DNA of 64,000 bases, taken from the NCBI RefSeq assembly GCF_000972495.1, contig NZ_LATM01000001.1, forward strand, positions 827,241 through 891,240. Direction: 5' to 3'. Position 1 is the stretch's first letter; every line of letters starts with the position of its first letter. Made by a program: the position numbers and the translations under genes. The notes beneath the pieces are model-generated. The model saw only the letters and a program-made list of their open reading frames with translations. It was not told the DNA's origin and did not search any database. Source of the DNA: Hymenobacter terrenus (GTDB taxonomy: Bacteria; Bacteroidota; Bacteroidia; Cytophagales; Hymenobacteraceae). Below, piece by piece: positions 9,124 through 17,600 of this stretch.

Positions 9124-9302
9124 CGGGACCTCACCCCCTGACCCCCTCTCCCAAAAAGAGGGGGCACCGGACATGCGCGAATGAAAGCTGAAGATAAATC
9201 AACAAAAAGCCCGCTCTCCAGCGGGCTTTTTATTGCGGCTAACGATAGGTGCAAGACCGGTGCCCCCTCTTTTTGGGAGAGGGGGTCAGGGGGTGAGGTC
9301 CC
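9124..9302. repeat. Family-B inverted repeat with 47-bp arms enclosing a terminator
   Basis: The arms at 9124-9170 and 9256-9302 are almost exact reverse complements (cgggacctcaccccctgacc / ggtcagggggtgaggtcccg at the outer ends). The element occupies the whole spacer between two convergent genes and encloses a separate intrinsic terminator at 9204-9232. A related copy is at 46736-46864. Confidence 0.85.
9204..9232. terminator. Bidirectional intrinsic terminator
   Basis: A GC stem (agcccgc, loop tctcca, gcgggct) is flanked by A5 on the left and T5 on the right. It can therefore stop both the slipin transcript and the convergent DUF2911 transcript. Confidence 0.85.
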
Positions 9303-9319
9303 GCCGCGCAGCAACCACG

Positions 9320-10177
9320 CTACTTCTTGGCAGCAGCCGCCAGCACCTCCTGATTGAGACGAGTGTACTCGGCTTTCGACACCTCGTTTTTGTCGGCTTT
9401 CACCAGCTCTAACGACTTATTCGCGGCTTCAATGGCTTCCTTGTTCTTGCCTTGCTTTTGCAGCAGCTTAGCTTTCCAGTAATAGCCATAATACTCCGTG
9501 GGGTCGGTTTTGATGTATTCGTCGAGCCAGCCAATGGCGGTGGTCAGGTCCTTGCCGGTATTATAGTAATACTGGGCGGCCGTGATGTAGGGTTTCTTCT
9601 CGCCCTTCATGGCTTGCTCAATCTGCCCCATCACAATACGGTCGGGGTCGGAGGTGATGGGCAGGGTCACTTGGGTACGGTCCCAGCTCACGACTAGGTC
9701 GGCAGCATTGGGCTTGAGGTTTTCGACGGTCAGCGACATGGTTTCGACCGGAGCGGCCAGCTTGCTGGGCTTGGCTTTGACGCGCAGCACATCAAGCGCT
9801 TGCTTATACTCGTAGGTGCCCCACTGCGCCGTGTCGCGGTTCAGGATAAAGGTCCATTCTTTGGCGTCGGGGATAGTGAGCAGGGCGTAGGCTCCAGCCG
9901 ATACGCTTTGACCGTTGATTTTCACCTCTTCCCCAAAGCGCACCTTGGTAACGGTATTAGCACCAGTGCGCCACACCGTGCCGTTGGGCACGAGGCTACC
10001 GAAGGCGACTCGCCCCCGCAGCGAGGGCCGCGAGTACGTCAGGTCGATATAGGAGGTAGAGAAACTTTGGCGGATGTGGGTGGCGGGACTCAGGGGTAGC
10101 ACCGTGAGCTTGGTTTGGGCTTGGGCGGCGGTGCTGAGCAGCAAGCCCGCGGCGAGGAAGTTGACGAAGTGTTTCAT
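9320..10177 (-). CDS. DUF2911 domain protein with C-terminal TPR-like helices
   Basis: A 285-residue exported protein. The start is placed at the ATG ending at 10177 (MKHFVNFLAAGLLLSTAAQAQ) because it begins a clean signal peptide; the frame extends 24 codons further without such logic. DUF2911 fills the middle: TYSRPSLRGRVAFG, VWRTGANTVTKVRF, VSAGAYALLTIP, WTFILNRDTAQWG. This Bacteroidota family is thought to be a beta-rich periplasmic domain with no known reaction. The C-terminal 90 residues (TAAQYYYNTGKDLTTAIGWLDEY, YGYYWKAKLLQKQGKNKEAIEAANKSL) form TPR-like helical pairs, probably for protein contact. Confidence 0.9.
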   Translation of the reverse strand: MKHFVNFLAAGLLLSTAAQAQTKLTVLPLSPATHIRQSFSTSYIDLTYSRPSLRGRVAFGSLVPNGTVWRTGANTVTKVRFGEEVKINGQSVSAGAYALLTIPDAKEWTFILNRDTAQWGTYEYKQALDVLRVKAKPSKLAAPVETMSLTVENLKPNAADLVVSWDRTQVTLPITSDPDRIVMGQIEQAMKGEKKPYITAAQYYYNTGKDLTTAIGWLDEYIKTDPTEYYGYYWKAKLLQKQGKNKEAIEAANKSLELVKADKNEVSKAEYTRLNQEVLAAAAKK

Positions 10178-10350
10178 GGCCCAAAGATGCCGACTGCACC
10201 TTGAAGATGCAGAAGGGTCGTCGGGTTTTGTGGAAGAGCAGGTGAACAACCACCGGCCCCACCCGTTCAGGTAATCTGCACCGCGCCGATGCGGGGCAAT
10301 GCCCCGTCCGGATAAGTGCCAGGTATTCGGATTCTTTAAGTCCCAGTCGC

Positions 10351-11376
10351 ATGAAAATTCTCCTCACCGGCGCCACCGGCTACATTGGTCAGCGTCTGCT
10401 CCCGATGCTGGCCGGCGCGGGCCACGATGTGGTCTGCCTCGTGCGCGACCCGCGCCGTTTTTCAGTATCCGAAATTCTGCCCGATTCCTTGCTCGACCGC
10501 GTGAGCGTGGCCCAGGGGGACCTGCTCAAGCCCGATTCGCTGGCGGAGGTACCGACCGACATCGACGCGGCATATTATCTCGTGCATTCCATGAGCGGCG
10601 GTAATGAGAACTTCTTTCATTTGGAGCAGCAGTCGGCGCACAATTTCACGCAGTATCTAAACACGACCACCGCCCGGCAAGTCATCTACCTCTCGGGTAT
10701 TGCCAACGACCACGGCCTGAGCGTGCACCTGCGCTCACGCTTTGCCGTGGAAACGGTACTGGGCAAAGCCACTACGGCCAAGCTTACGGTGCTACGGGCC
10801 AGCATAATTATCGGCTCGGGGTCAGCTTCGTTTGAGATTATCCGCGACCTGGTAGAGAAGCTGCCGGTGATGGTGACGCCGCGCTGGCTGAACTCACGCT
10901 GCCAACCCATCGGCGTGCGCGACATCATGTTTTACCTAACCGAGGTGCTCGATAACCCCGCCTGTTTCGGCCGGGCTTTTGACGTGGGCGGGCCCGATGT
11001 GCTGGCTTACCGCGACATGCTGCTCGGGCTGGCCGCCGAACGCGGCTACAAACGCTGGATTGTGACGGTGCCGGTGCTCACGCCGCGGCTGTCGTCGTGG
11101 TGGCTCTACCTAGTCACGAGCACTACCTTCTCATTGGCCCAGAGTTTAGTCGAAAGCCTGAAAAACGACACCGTGTGTGACCCTGCCAAGAGCATCAGCG
11201 CCGTGGTGCCGCACGAGTGCATGAGCTACCGGGAGGCGCTGGCCCTGGCCTTCCAACGCATCGAACAAAACGAGGTGGTCAGCTCTTGGAGCGACGCGCT
11301 GAGTTCGGGTATCGTGCGCCAGAACTACATGGATGCCATGCAGATTCCGAAAAACGGCATGTTCTTCGACCGCTAG
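10351..11376 (+). CDS. NAD(P)-binding SDR/NmrA-type protein, N-terminal part of an SDR-DUF2867 gene cut by TAG
   Basis: 341 codons of an atypical short-chain dehydrogenase. The Rossmann glycine motif GATGYIGQRLLP is at residues 6-17, the DIDAAYYLVHSMSG segment follows, and RQVIYLSGIAND marks the fold core. Homologous bacterial proteins of about 480 residues continue directly into a DUF2867 domain. Here the frame stops at TAG 11374-11376 after MFFDR, and the next codons in the same frame (from 11377) encode exactly that DUF2867 domain. One C-to-T change (CAG to TAG) would explain it. The first half could still fold as a dehydrogenase-like domain. Whether the stop is read through, a mutation or a sequencing error cannot be told here. 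Confidence 0.8.
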   Translation: MKILLTGATGYIGQRLLPMLAGAGHDVVCLVRDPRRFSVSEILPDSLLDRVSVAQGDLLKPDSLAEVPTDIDAAYYLVHSMSGGNENFFHLEQQSAHNFTQYLNTTTARQVIYLSGIANDHGLSVHLRSRFAVETVLGKATTAKLTVLRASIIIGSGSASFEIIRDLVEKLPVMVTPRWLNSRCQPIGVRDIMFYLTEVLDNPACFGRAFDVGGPDVLAYRDMLLGLAAERGYKRWIVTVPVLTPRLSSWWLYLVTSTTFSLAQSLVESLKNDTVCDPAKSISAVVPHECMSYREALALAFQRIEQNEVVSSWSDALSSGIVRQNYMDAMQIPKNGMFFDR

Positions 11377-11379
11377 TTG

Positions 11380-11814
11380 ATGCCTTTTCAACGGCCTGTG
11401 GCAGAGGTGCTCGAAAATATCTGGCGCATCGGCGGCGACCGGGGCTGGTACAAAACCGACTGGCTCTGGCGCCTGCGCGGCTTCCTGGATAAGGCTGTGG
11501 GCGGCGTGGGCCTGCGTCGGGGCCGCCGCTCACCCAGCCGCCTCCGCGCCGGCGACCCACTCGACTTCTGGCGCGTGCTGGTAGCCGACCGCGCCGGGCA
11601 GGGGCTGCTGCTGTACGCCGAAATGAAGCTGCCCGGCGAGGCCTGGCTGCAATTCCGCATCCTCGACCAACCTGATGGCAGCCACGCCGTGGAGCAGTTG
11701 GCCGCCTACCGCCCCCGCGGCCTGGCCGGGCGGCTGTACTGGTACTCGGTGCTACCGTTTCACGGCATCATCTTCAAAGGCATGGTAAAGAATTTGGTGC
11801 GGTACGGGGTGTAA
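11380..11814 (+). CDS. DUF2867 domain, C-terminal part of the interrupted SDR-DUF2867 gene
   Basis: 144 codons in the same frame as the preceding SDR, beginning with ATG six bases after its TAG stop. The sequence (VAEVLENIWRIGGDRGWY, WLWRLRGFLDKAVGG, LRRGRRSPSRLRAGDPLDFW, AEMKLPGEAWLQF) is characteristic of DUF2867, a START-like domain normally fused behind an NAD(P)-binding domain. A TTG at 11377 is another possible start. It could be translated by reinitiation because start and stop nearly touch. I regard the pair 10351-11814 as one gene split by a single stop codon. Confidence 0.75.
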   Translation: MPFQRPVAEVLENIWRIGGDRGWYKTDWLWRLRGFLDKAVGGVGLRRGRRSPSRLRAGDPLDFWRVLVADRAGQGLLLYAEMKLPGEAWLQFRILDQPDGSHAVEQLAAYRPRGLAGRLYWYSVLPFHGIIFKGMVKNLVRYGV

Positions 11815-11880
11815 CGCGGACTGCGGGTCCGTCCAGCGGTATAATCCAGGGGACAGGCACACGGACTAACAGCGGCCACG

Positions 11881-14463
11881 CTACCCAAACACCGGCACCA
11901 CGCGCCCCTCTTCCACCTTCAGCGCCGCGTCGTACTTCTTGCCGGTTTTCGAGGAAATAAAGCCTTTGATAACACTGGTTTCGCCGCGCCGCAGCAGCTG
12001 CTTGAGCTGTGTTTCGGTGAGCTGTTTGCCGCCCCACTCGAAGGCCACGCGGAACTGGCAGTCTTCGCGGAAGCGGGAGCACCCGTAGGCAGCCTTGCCC
12101 TTAAGCATGGTGCCGAGCTTGCACACCGGGCACGGAATCTGACCCGAATCGGGGGCGGCACCGGGCTTGCTATCGGCCACCAGCAGTAGCGTGGGCTGAA
12201 AGGCCGTGTCGAGCCCGATGGCGGCGTCGAACTTCTGGCCCTCGGCCCCGATAAAGCCTTTCATGACGGGCGTGCGGCCTTTGGCGAGCAGGGCTTTCAC
12301 CTGTGGGTCGCTGAGCTTCTTGCCGTGCATTTCGGCGGGCAGGCGGAACGTGCAGCCCTCGCGGAAGCGTGCGCAGCCGAAGGCCGTTTTGCCGCGCAGC
12401 ACGTAGCCGGTTTTGCAGGCCGGGCAGTAGCCGAGGCCATTGGCACCGGGCAGAATGGCAGCGCCAGCAGCTTTAGTCGCTTTAGTGCCGGTGAGGCCCG
12501 CCGGTACTTTACTGCCGCCGGTCGCGCCACTGGCCTGGCCTTGGCTGATGGCCAGCTCGGCGCTGCCAGAGGTTACCATGCGGCCGCGGCCATCGGTTTT
12601 TACTTCCTGCACCATCTCCCGCACCAGGGCAGACAGTTCGCCCAGGAAGTTTTCCGACGACAGCTCGCCCCGCTCAATCTGCCGCAGCTTGTGCTCCCAC
12701 TGGCCGGTCAGCTCCGCCGATTTCAGGGTGGGGTTGCGAATTAGGCCAATCAGCTCCACGCCGGTGGGGGTGGGCACGATGCGCTTCTTTTCGCGCTTGA
12801 TGTAGTTGCGTTTGAACAGCGTTTCGATGATGGCGGCGCGGGTGCTGGGGCGGCCGATGCCGTTTTCCTTCATGGCCTGGCGCAGCTCTTCGTCGTCGAT
12901 GTTGCGGCCGGCCGTTTCCATGCCGCGCAGCAGGGTGGCTTCGGTGTAGTCTTTGGGCGGCTGAGTCATTTTGCTATCCAGCCGCGGCTCGTGGGGGCCG
13001 CTTTCGCCCTTCACGAAGTTCGGGAGCACCGTGGAAACGGCGTCATCTTCTTCTGCTGCCTGGTTGTTGGCACCGGGGGCCGGAGCCGGTTTAGGGGCCG
13101 CTTGCTGGGTGGGGTCGCCGTAGACGACGCGCCAGCCGGGGTTGAGAATCTGCCGGCCGCGCACGCGGAAGGGCCGCTCGGCGGCCTCGGCCAGCACGGT
13201 GGTGTTGCTCACCTCGCAATCGGGGTAGAAAGCGGCGATGAAGCGGCGCGCAATGATGTCGTACACGCTGGTTTCCATACCGCCGCTGGGGCCAGCCGCA
13301 CCCGTCGGGATAATGGCGTGGTGGTCGGTGACTTTGTTGTTGTTGAAAACCTTGGGTGTTTTCGGAATCTTCGCGGCCAGCAGTGGCGCGGTGAGGCTTT
13401 CGTAGCCGATACCGCGCAGGATGCCAGGAATTTTCGCGTACTGGTCATCGGGCAAAAACGTGGTGTCGACGCGCGGGTAGCTCACGGCTTTCTTCTCGTA
13501 CAGCGCCTGCACGATTTTCAGCGTATCCTCGGCCGAGAGGCCCAGTTGGTTGTTGCACTGCACTTGCAGCGAGGTCAAGTCGAAAAGGCGCGGCGGAGAT
13601 TCGCGGCCTTTCTTAATCTCCACATCCGTGACGCGCAGCGGGGCCGGGCGCACGGCTTCCAAGGCTTCGCGGGCCTCTTCTTCGGTCACAAAATAGCCCA
13701 GGGCCCGCAGCCGCGACTTGGTATCGGGCGCGGCATCGGCGTCTTTGGCCTTGTCGGGCGCCGCCATGTGGCTGAACATAGTGCCCCGGTACTCGGTCCG
13801 CAGCACCCAATACGGCTCGGGCTTGAAGTTCTGGATTTCGTGCCAGCGCTCCACCAGCAGGGCCAGCGTGGGGGTTTGCACCCGCCCGATGCTCAGCAGC
13901 TGCTTGTCCTGGTAGGTGGTGTATTTGAGGGTGAAGAGGCGGGTGGCATTCAGGCCCAGCAGCCAGTCGCCCACGGCGCGGCTCTTGCCGGCCTGGTAGA
14001 GGCTGTCGAACTCCTTGGCCTCGCGCAGGTTTTGGAAACCCTGGCGGATGGCCTCCTCGGTGAGCGACGAAATCCAGAGGCGCTTCACGGGTTTGCGGCA
14101 CTTGGCCTCCATCAGCACCCAGCGCTGAATCACCTCGCCTTCCTGCCCGGCGTCGCCGCAGTTGATGACTTCCGTGGCCTCGTCGACCAACTTCTTGATG
14201 GTGTGGAACTGCTTCACCACGCCCTCGTCGCGCCGCATGAGCTTGATGCCGAACGTGTCCGGAATCATGGGCAGGTTGTGCAGGCTCCAGCGCTTCCACT
14301 CGGGCTGGTAGTCGTCGGGCTCCTTGAGCTGGCAGAAGTGGCCGAACGTCCAGGTGACCTGGTAGCCGTTGCCTTCCATGTAGCCATCCATGCGGCGGGT
14401 GGCGCCCAGCACAGTAGCAATTTCACGGGCGACGCTGGGCTTTTCGGCAATGCAAACTATCAC
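11881..14463 (-). CDS. topB: DNA topoisomerase III with two C-terminal zinc-type repeats
   Basis: An 860-residue type IA topoisomerase that passes single strands through a transient nick. It begins at a GTG (14461-14463); no in-frame ATG lies close upstream. The TOPRIM domain starts at IVCIAEKPSVA with the acidic CGDAGQEGE motif. The active-site region SYPRVDTTFLP places the catalytic tyrosine at residue 329, almost the same number as E. coli TopB Y328. Beyond the core there are two homologous modules of about 85 residues, from about residue 678 (CPACKTGYVLRGKTAFGCAR) and 774 (CPVCKLGTMLKGKAAYGCSR). Each has a CxxC pair, later cysteines, and a KGFI...KFDAA or KYDAA tail. A 496-codon antisense frame across this gene is a GC-driven shadow. 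Confidence 0.93.
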   Translation of the reverse strand: MIVCIAEKPSVAREIATVLGATRRMDGYMEGNGYQVTWTFGHFCQLKEPDDYQPEWKRWSLHNLPMIPDTFGIKLMRRDEGVVKQFHTIKKLVDEATEVINCGDAGQEGEVIQRWVLMEAKCRKPVKRLWISSLTEEAIRQGFQNLREAKEFDSLYQAGKSRAVGDWLLGLNATRLFTLKYTTYQDKQLLSIGRVQTPTLALLVERWHEIQNFKPEPYWVLRTEYRGTMFSHMAAPDKAKDADAAPDTKSRLRALGYFVTEEEAREALEAVRPAPLRVTDVEIKKGRESPPRLFDLTSLQVQCNNQLGLSAEDTLKIVQALYEKKAVSYPRVDTTFLPDDQYAKIPGILRGIGYESLTAPLLAAKIPKTPKVFNNNKVTDHHAIIPTGAAGPSGGMETSVYDIIARRFIAAFYPDCEVSNTTVLAEAAERPFRVRGRQILNPGWRVVYGDPTQQAAPKPAPAPGANNQAAEEDDAVSTVLPNFVKGESGPHEPRLDSKMTQPPKDYTEATLLRGMETAGRNIDDEELRQAMKENGIGRPSTRAAIIETLFKRNYIKREKKRIVPTPTGVELIGLIRNPTLKSAELTGQWEHKLRQIERGELSSENFLGELSALVREMVQEVKTDGRGRMVTSGSAELAISQGQASGATGGSKVPAGLTGTKATKAAGAAILPGANGLGYCPACKTGYVLRGKTAFGCARFREGCTFRLPAEMHGKKLSDPQVKALLAKGRTPVMKGFIGAEGQKFDAAIGLDTAFQPTLLLVADSKPGAAPDSGQIPCPVCKLGTMLKGKAAYGCSRFREDCQFRVAFEWGGKQLTETQLKQLLRRGETSVIKGFISSKTGKKYDAALKVEEGRVVPVFG

Positions 14464-14615
14464 GGAATTCGGGTTGATTAATCTAACTGCACCGAAGGTT
14501 TTCGGGGTGCGGAATCAACAAAAATACGCGGCAAAAAGGTCGTTCGCACCGCGCCCGGCCCTGCTACTTCCGGGCATTCTGCACGTATGCCCTGGATTCC
14601 CTCTCTCCCCTCCTC

Positions 14616-15035
14616 ATGATTTACCAAAAGCACTTCCAACTGCCGGCCCTGCGACGAGGCTTTCACCTCATCACCGACTATGTGTTGCGCGAACTGCCGG
14701 AGCTCCCGCAGGTGCGGGCGGGCTTGCTGCACGTATTCATTCAGCACACCTCGGCTAGCCTGTGCCTCAACGAAAACGCCGACCCCACGGTGCGGCACGA
14801 TTTCGAACAGTTTTTTCACCGCCTGGCCCCCGAGAACGCGCCCTATTTCCGCCACAATTCCGAAGGCCCCGACGACATGCCCGCTCACCTCAAGGCCGCC
14901 CTGCTGGGCAGCAGCGTGAGTATCCCCGTGGCGCAGGGCCGCCTGGCGCTGGGCACCTGGCAGGGCATCTACCTGGGCGAGCACCGCGAGCACGGTGACC
15001 GCCGCTCGCTCGTGCTCACGCTACTGGGCGAGTGA
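14616..15035 (+). CDS. YjbQ family (UPF0047) protein
   Basis: A 139-residue cytoplasmic protein of the YjbQ/UPF0047 family; E. coli YjbQ has weak thiamine phosphate synthase activity, but the physiological role is open. The family signature is present: GLLHVFIQHTSASLCLNENADP in two pieces (HTSASLCL, NENADPTV) carrying the conserved His, and ALGTWQGIYLGEHR near the end. Full length for the family. It is divergent from topB across 152 bases and convergent with the hypothetical gene at 15050. Confidence 0.92.
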   Translation: MIYQKHFQLPALRRGFHLITDYVLRELPELPQVRAGLLHVFIQHTSASLCLNENADPTVRHDFEQFFHRLAPENAPYFRHNSEGPDDMPAHLKAALLGSSVSIPVAQGRLALGTWQGIYLGEHREHGDRRSLVLTLLGE

Positions 15036-15049
15036 GAAACAGTCGCTTT

Positions 15050-15739
15050 TCAACTCATCCAGAGTAAACAAGTGTATTTCATTTGCCATCCTCGGACGGT
15101 TTTTTCCATAAAGACATAATAGCCGCTACCGCCTAAAGAGGCCCGATGAATACCCGCGTAAAACACCGCGCACTTGCCTTCGGTGCTGAAAATAATATCT
15201 GACAGCGAGACCACCCCATAACTATTCTTGTTTTTGCGGTAGAAATATTTCCAGTTCCGCCATTTATCAGACCCAAAGAAATTGGGTCCTTCCAGTGTCA
15301 CTGCGTGGCCCGGTACGATAATGGGCCCTGCCACGGCTTGCGCATTTTGTTCGAGCGCATCGAATTGCCGGCCCATGCGGGCCAGAGAAGTATCGGCCTG
15401 CAACCAATCCTTAAACTCCGAGCGCAGAGGCCCGAGTCCCCATGCCCAGACAGGCTTGGCATCGGACGTGGAGTTTGGTACCCGCACGGTTACGGGGAGT
15501 TGGGGTGGTGTCATCAACTCCACCAGTGATTCACTCCACTCTTTTTTGGTCGCCGGAATGACAACTACTGATTGGTATTTGCGACGAGGAGTCCGGTAAT
15601 TCAATGAATCCTCGCTTGCAAATTCACCCTCTAGAAAGGCCGAATACACCTCCCCTTTCAGGTTGGCCGGCTGCTGCGTCTGCACGAGTAGCCCACTAAA
15701 CACGAACAGCAGGACCAAGAGGGAAAGAATTATTCTCAT
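15050..15739 (-). CDS. Hypothetical exported or membrane-anchored protein
   Basis: A 229-residue protein with an N-terminal hydrophobic stretch (MRIILSLLVLLFVFSGLLVQ) that could be a signal peptide or anchor. I recognise no named domain. The C-terminal part (NKNSYGVVSLSDIIFS, GKCAVFYAGIHRASLGGSGYYVFMEK) follows a pattern seen in Bacteroidota hypotheticals: a strand-rich segment with a SLSDIIF-like motif followed by a GxGYYVF strand. The end converges with YjbQ with only 14 bases between, so the two share termination. Codon use is like the neighbours apart from a slightly lower GC content. Confidence 0.7.
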   Translation of the reverse strand: MRIILSLLVLLFVFSGLLVQTQQPANLKGEVYSAFLEGEFASEDSLNYRTPRRKYQSVVVIPATKKEWSESLVELMTPPQLPVTVRVPNSTSDAKPVWAWGLGPLRSEFKDWLQADTSLARMGRQFDALEQNAQAVAGPIIVPGHAVTLEGPNFFGSDKWRNWKYFYRKNKNSYGVVSLSDIIFSTEGKCAVFYAGIHRASLGGSGYYVFMEKTVRGWQMKYTCLLWMS

Positions 15740-15857
15740 ATGACTGAAAAGTCGGAAAGTTAGCCACTAATTGCTGCCAGCGCGCTGCCCTCTGGCTTAG
15801 TTCAGGTGTTATTGCGCTACGGACTTCCGCGGCGCCCGCCGCCGCGCCGCTCGGCCC

Positions 15858-16053
15858 CCTCCGGCGCTCCGGCGTGGTACTATCCAGCTCGCGAAGCCCG
15901 TTCCGGAGCTCCGGAACAGCCATTTCAAGCCGGCGGTGCCTGTTCCGGTGGTCCGGAGTACGCTCCGCGGGGTGGCGAAGCCCAATCCGGAGGTCCGGAA
16001 CGTACCATTTAGCTGAGCAAAGCCCATTCCGGACCTCCGGAATGGGCTTTGCT
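15858..16053. repeat. Array of five 18-bp palindromes with exact 42-bp period
   Basis: Palindromes related to gttccggagctccggaac begin at 15858, 15900, 15942, 15984 and 16026, exactly 42 bases apart. The 24-base spacers are degenerate but share agcccattcc-like or gcgaagccc pieces just before several palindromes. The last unit is extended to an 18-bp stem (16016-16033 with 16036-16053, agcaaagcccattccgga). On the minus strand the array is an open frame in which each unit is 14 residues of the form FRxSGxGFA. It fills the spacer between two hypothetical genes. Confidence 0.85.
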
Positions 16054-16070
16054 TTAAAAAACAGGCTGGC

Positions 16071-16778
16071 TTAGGCCTGCGGGGTTGTTGGCAAGGGCAG
16101 CTTTGCCTTTTTACTACCGCCCGTATCGGCCTTGCTGAAATCGAAAAACGCCGCCACCCGCTTGGGCTGCTCCGCATATTCGAGCAGCAGGGTGGCGTAG
16201 GTGCGGAACAGGGCCAGGCAGGTGGCCTCACGGCCGTCGTGGAGGTCGAGGCGCTGGGTGTCGGCGGCTTTGGTCATGCTGTCGGCGCGTTGCAGGGCAG
16301 CGGCGAGGGCCGCGAGCACGGTGCGGCCCTCCGTGCGCACGGGGGCCGGGACCACCGCGGGCCGGGCATCGAGCGCGTCGAGAAAGGCTGTGAAGGCATC
16401 TTCGACTTGGGTTTGGTTGCTTCTGGTAAGCCCCGAGCGGCCCTTGGGGAAGATGGCCAACAGGTCGGCGCTGCCGGGGTCGTAGGCGGGGTTGATGACT
16501 TTGCGCTCGGTCCGCTTCACGTAGGCCTTGAAGTCGGCCAGGGCTTGGGCCAGCGTGCTGGTCGTGGCCTGACCCTCGCCCGAGAGCTGGCCGGTGTGCG
16601 TGGCGCGATAGGCGGCGAGGGCCGCTTCCAGGGGTTCGGCCAGCGTTTTGTACTTGGAATTGGCCTCGGGCTGCAAGGCTTGCAGGGTGAAGGCTGCCAT
16701 GTTGGCAAAGTCGGCGCGGTTGAGGCGCAGGTTGGGAAAGAAGTTCTCGAACCGGACGGCGTACTTGGGCTGGGGCAT
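16071..16778 (-). CDS. Hypothetical helical protein
   Basis: A 235-residue protein of unknown function. The start at 16778 (MPQPKYAVRFENFFP) is chosen because the upstream extension of the frame looks like translated intergenic sequence. It is rich in Ala and predicted to be mainly helical (ADFANMAAFTLQAL, TLAEPLEAALAAYRA, LAALAAALQRADSM). No signal peptide, cysteines or catalytic motifs are seen. It ends 18 bases from the strong stem of the 42-bp palindrome array, which could end its transcript although no T-run follows on that strand. I do not recognise the family. Confidence 0.65.
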   Translation of the reverse strand: MPQPKYAVRFENFFPNLRLNRADFANMAAFTLQALQPEANSKYKTLAEPLEAALAAYRATHTGQLSGEGQATTSTLAQALADFKAYVKRTERKVINPAYDPGSADLLAIFPKGRSGLTRSNQTQVEDAFTAFLDALDARPAVVPAPVRTEGRTVLAALAAALQRADSMTKAADTQRLDLHDGREATCLALFRTYATLLLEYAEQPKRVAAFFDFSKADTGGSKKAKLPLPTTPQA

Positions 16779-17089
16779 CAGAAAAGAGATGAGTAATGAT
16801 GAATAAACCCAGCCGTAGCAAGGGCCTGGGCCGGAAGATAAAGAAAATCTTTTTAAAATAATACTGCCCGTCTGAAGCGCTCCGGGCCCGACCAGCCCGC
16901 TCAACACTGTTTAAGAAGCACTCAGCCGTGTGCAATCCAATCACCTGATAATCAAAAATGGCTTTTGTCCGACTTATTCCTATGTTGCTCTTAAACAGCT
17001 CAGCAGCACAAAACGGCCGGGGGCAGGCCGACGCCGCTCGGGCGGGACTGACTTGCTAACCCCATCCACAAAGGCCCGTACTATTCGCC
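16779..17089. other. Divergent promoter region, no gene seen
   Basis: A spacer of 311 bases between a minus-strand hypothetical and a plus-strand DUF2382 gene. It must carry promoters for both. I could not place a convincing Bacteroidota -33/-7 pair (TTTG and TAnnTTTG). Confidence 0.4.
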
Positions 17090-17539
17090 ATGACCCCGAA
17101 CGACGCCGACTTTCATCCCGCTGCGCCGCTGCCTGAAATCCAGCCCGAGGCTGAGACGCGGACGCTGCCCATCATTGAGGAGGTAGCCCACATCCAGAAG
17201 GAGGTAGTGGAAACCGGTCGGGTGGTTATTCGCAAAACCGTGCACCACGACACCCAGACCGTGGATGTCCCGCTCCAGGAGGAACAGGTGCACGTAGAGC
17301 GCGTGCCCATCAACCAAGTAGTCGAAACGCCCCCCGAGGTGCGCTACGACGGCGACACCATGATTATTCCGGTGCTGCGCGAGGAAGTCGTCGTGACTAC
17401 CCGCCTGGTGCTGGTGGAGGAGCTGCGCGTCCGCAAGCGTACCCTTACGCTCAGCCACCCCCAGGAGGTAAGCCTGCGCCGCGAAGAAGTCCACTACGAG
17501 CGCATCGAAGAGCCGCCCACGCCGCCGGCCGCCGTCTAA
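17090..17539 (+). CDS. DUF2382 (YsnF/AvaK-like) protein
   Basis: A 149-residue acidic, soluble protein made of DUF2382 sequence. LPIIEEVAHIQKEVVETGRV is followed by strands with alternating charge (VDVPLQEEQVHVERVPI, IIPVLREEVVVTTRLVL, VSLRREEVHYERI). DUF2382 is found in the B. subtilis stress protein YsnF and in cyanobacterial AvaK; its function is not known, but it is often linked to general stress. The next gene at 17601 also contains DUF2382, so the two probably form a stress-related pair. No signal peptide is present. Confidence 0.85.
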   Translation: MTPNDADFHPAAPLPEIQPEAETRTLPIIEEVAHIQKEVVETGRVVIRKTVHHDTQTVDVPLQEEQVHVERVPINQVVETPPEVRYDGDTMIIPVLREEVVVTTRLVLVEELRVRKRTLTLSHPQEVSLRREEVHYERIEEPPTPPAAV

Positions 17540-17600
17540 CTATCCTTACTTATCCTAACATTCCTTTTCATTTCTTTCCACATTTTCATTTTCTAACAAC

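Noticed and set aside
12991..14481. 496-codon plus-strand open frame across the topB gene
   Set aside because: It is antisense to a clear topoisomerase III, has no start context or domain, and its His/Gly/Leu-rich composition is that of a GC-driven shadow frame.
15858..16053. CRISPR array
   Set aside because: The repeated 18-mer is itself a variable palindrome, spacers are related to each other, and there are no cas genes.
15809..16231. 140-codon minus-strand gene encoding 14-residue repeats
   Set aside because: It begins inside another gene in a different frame and is fully explained by the 42-bp repeat period; no signal or start context supports it.
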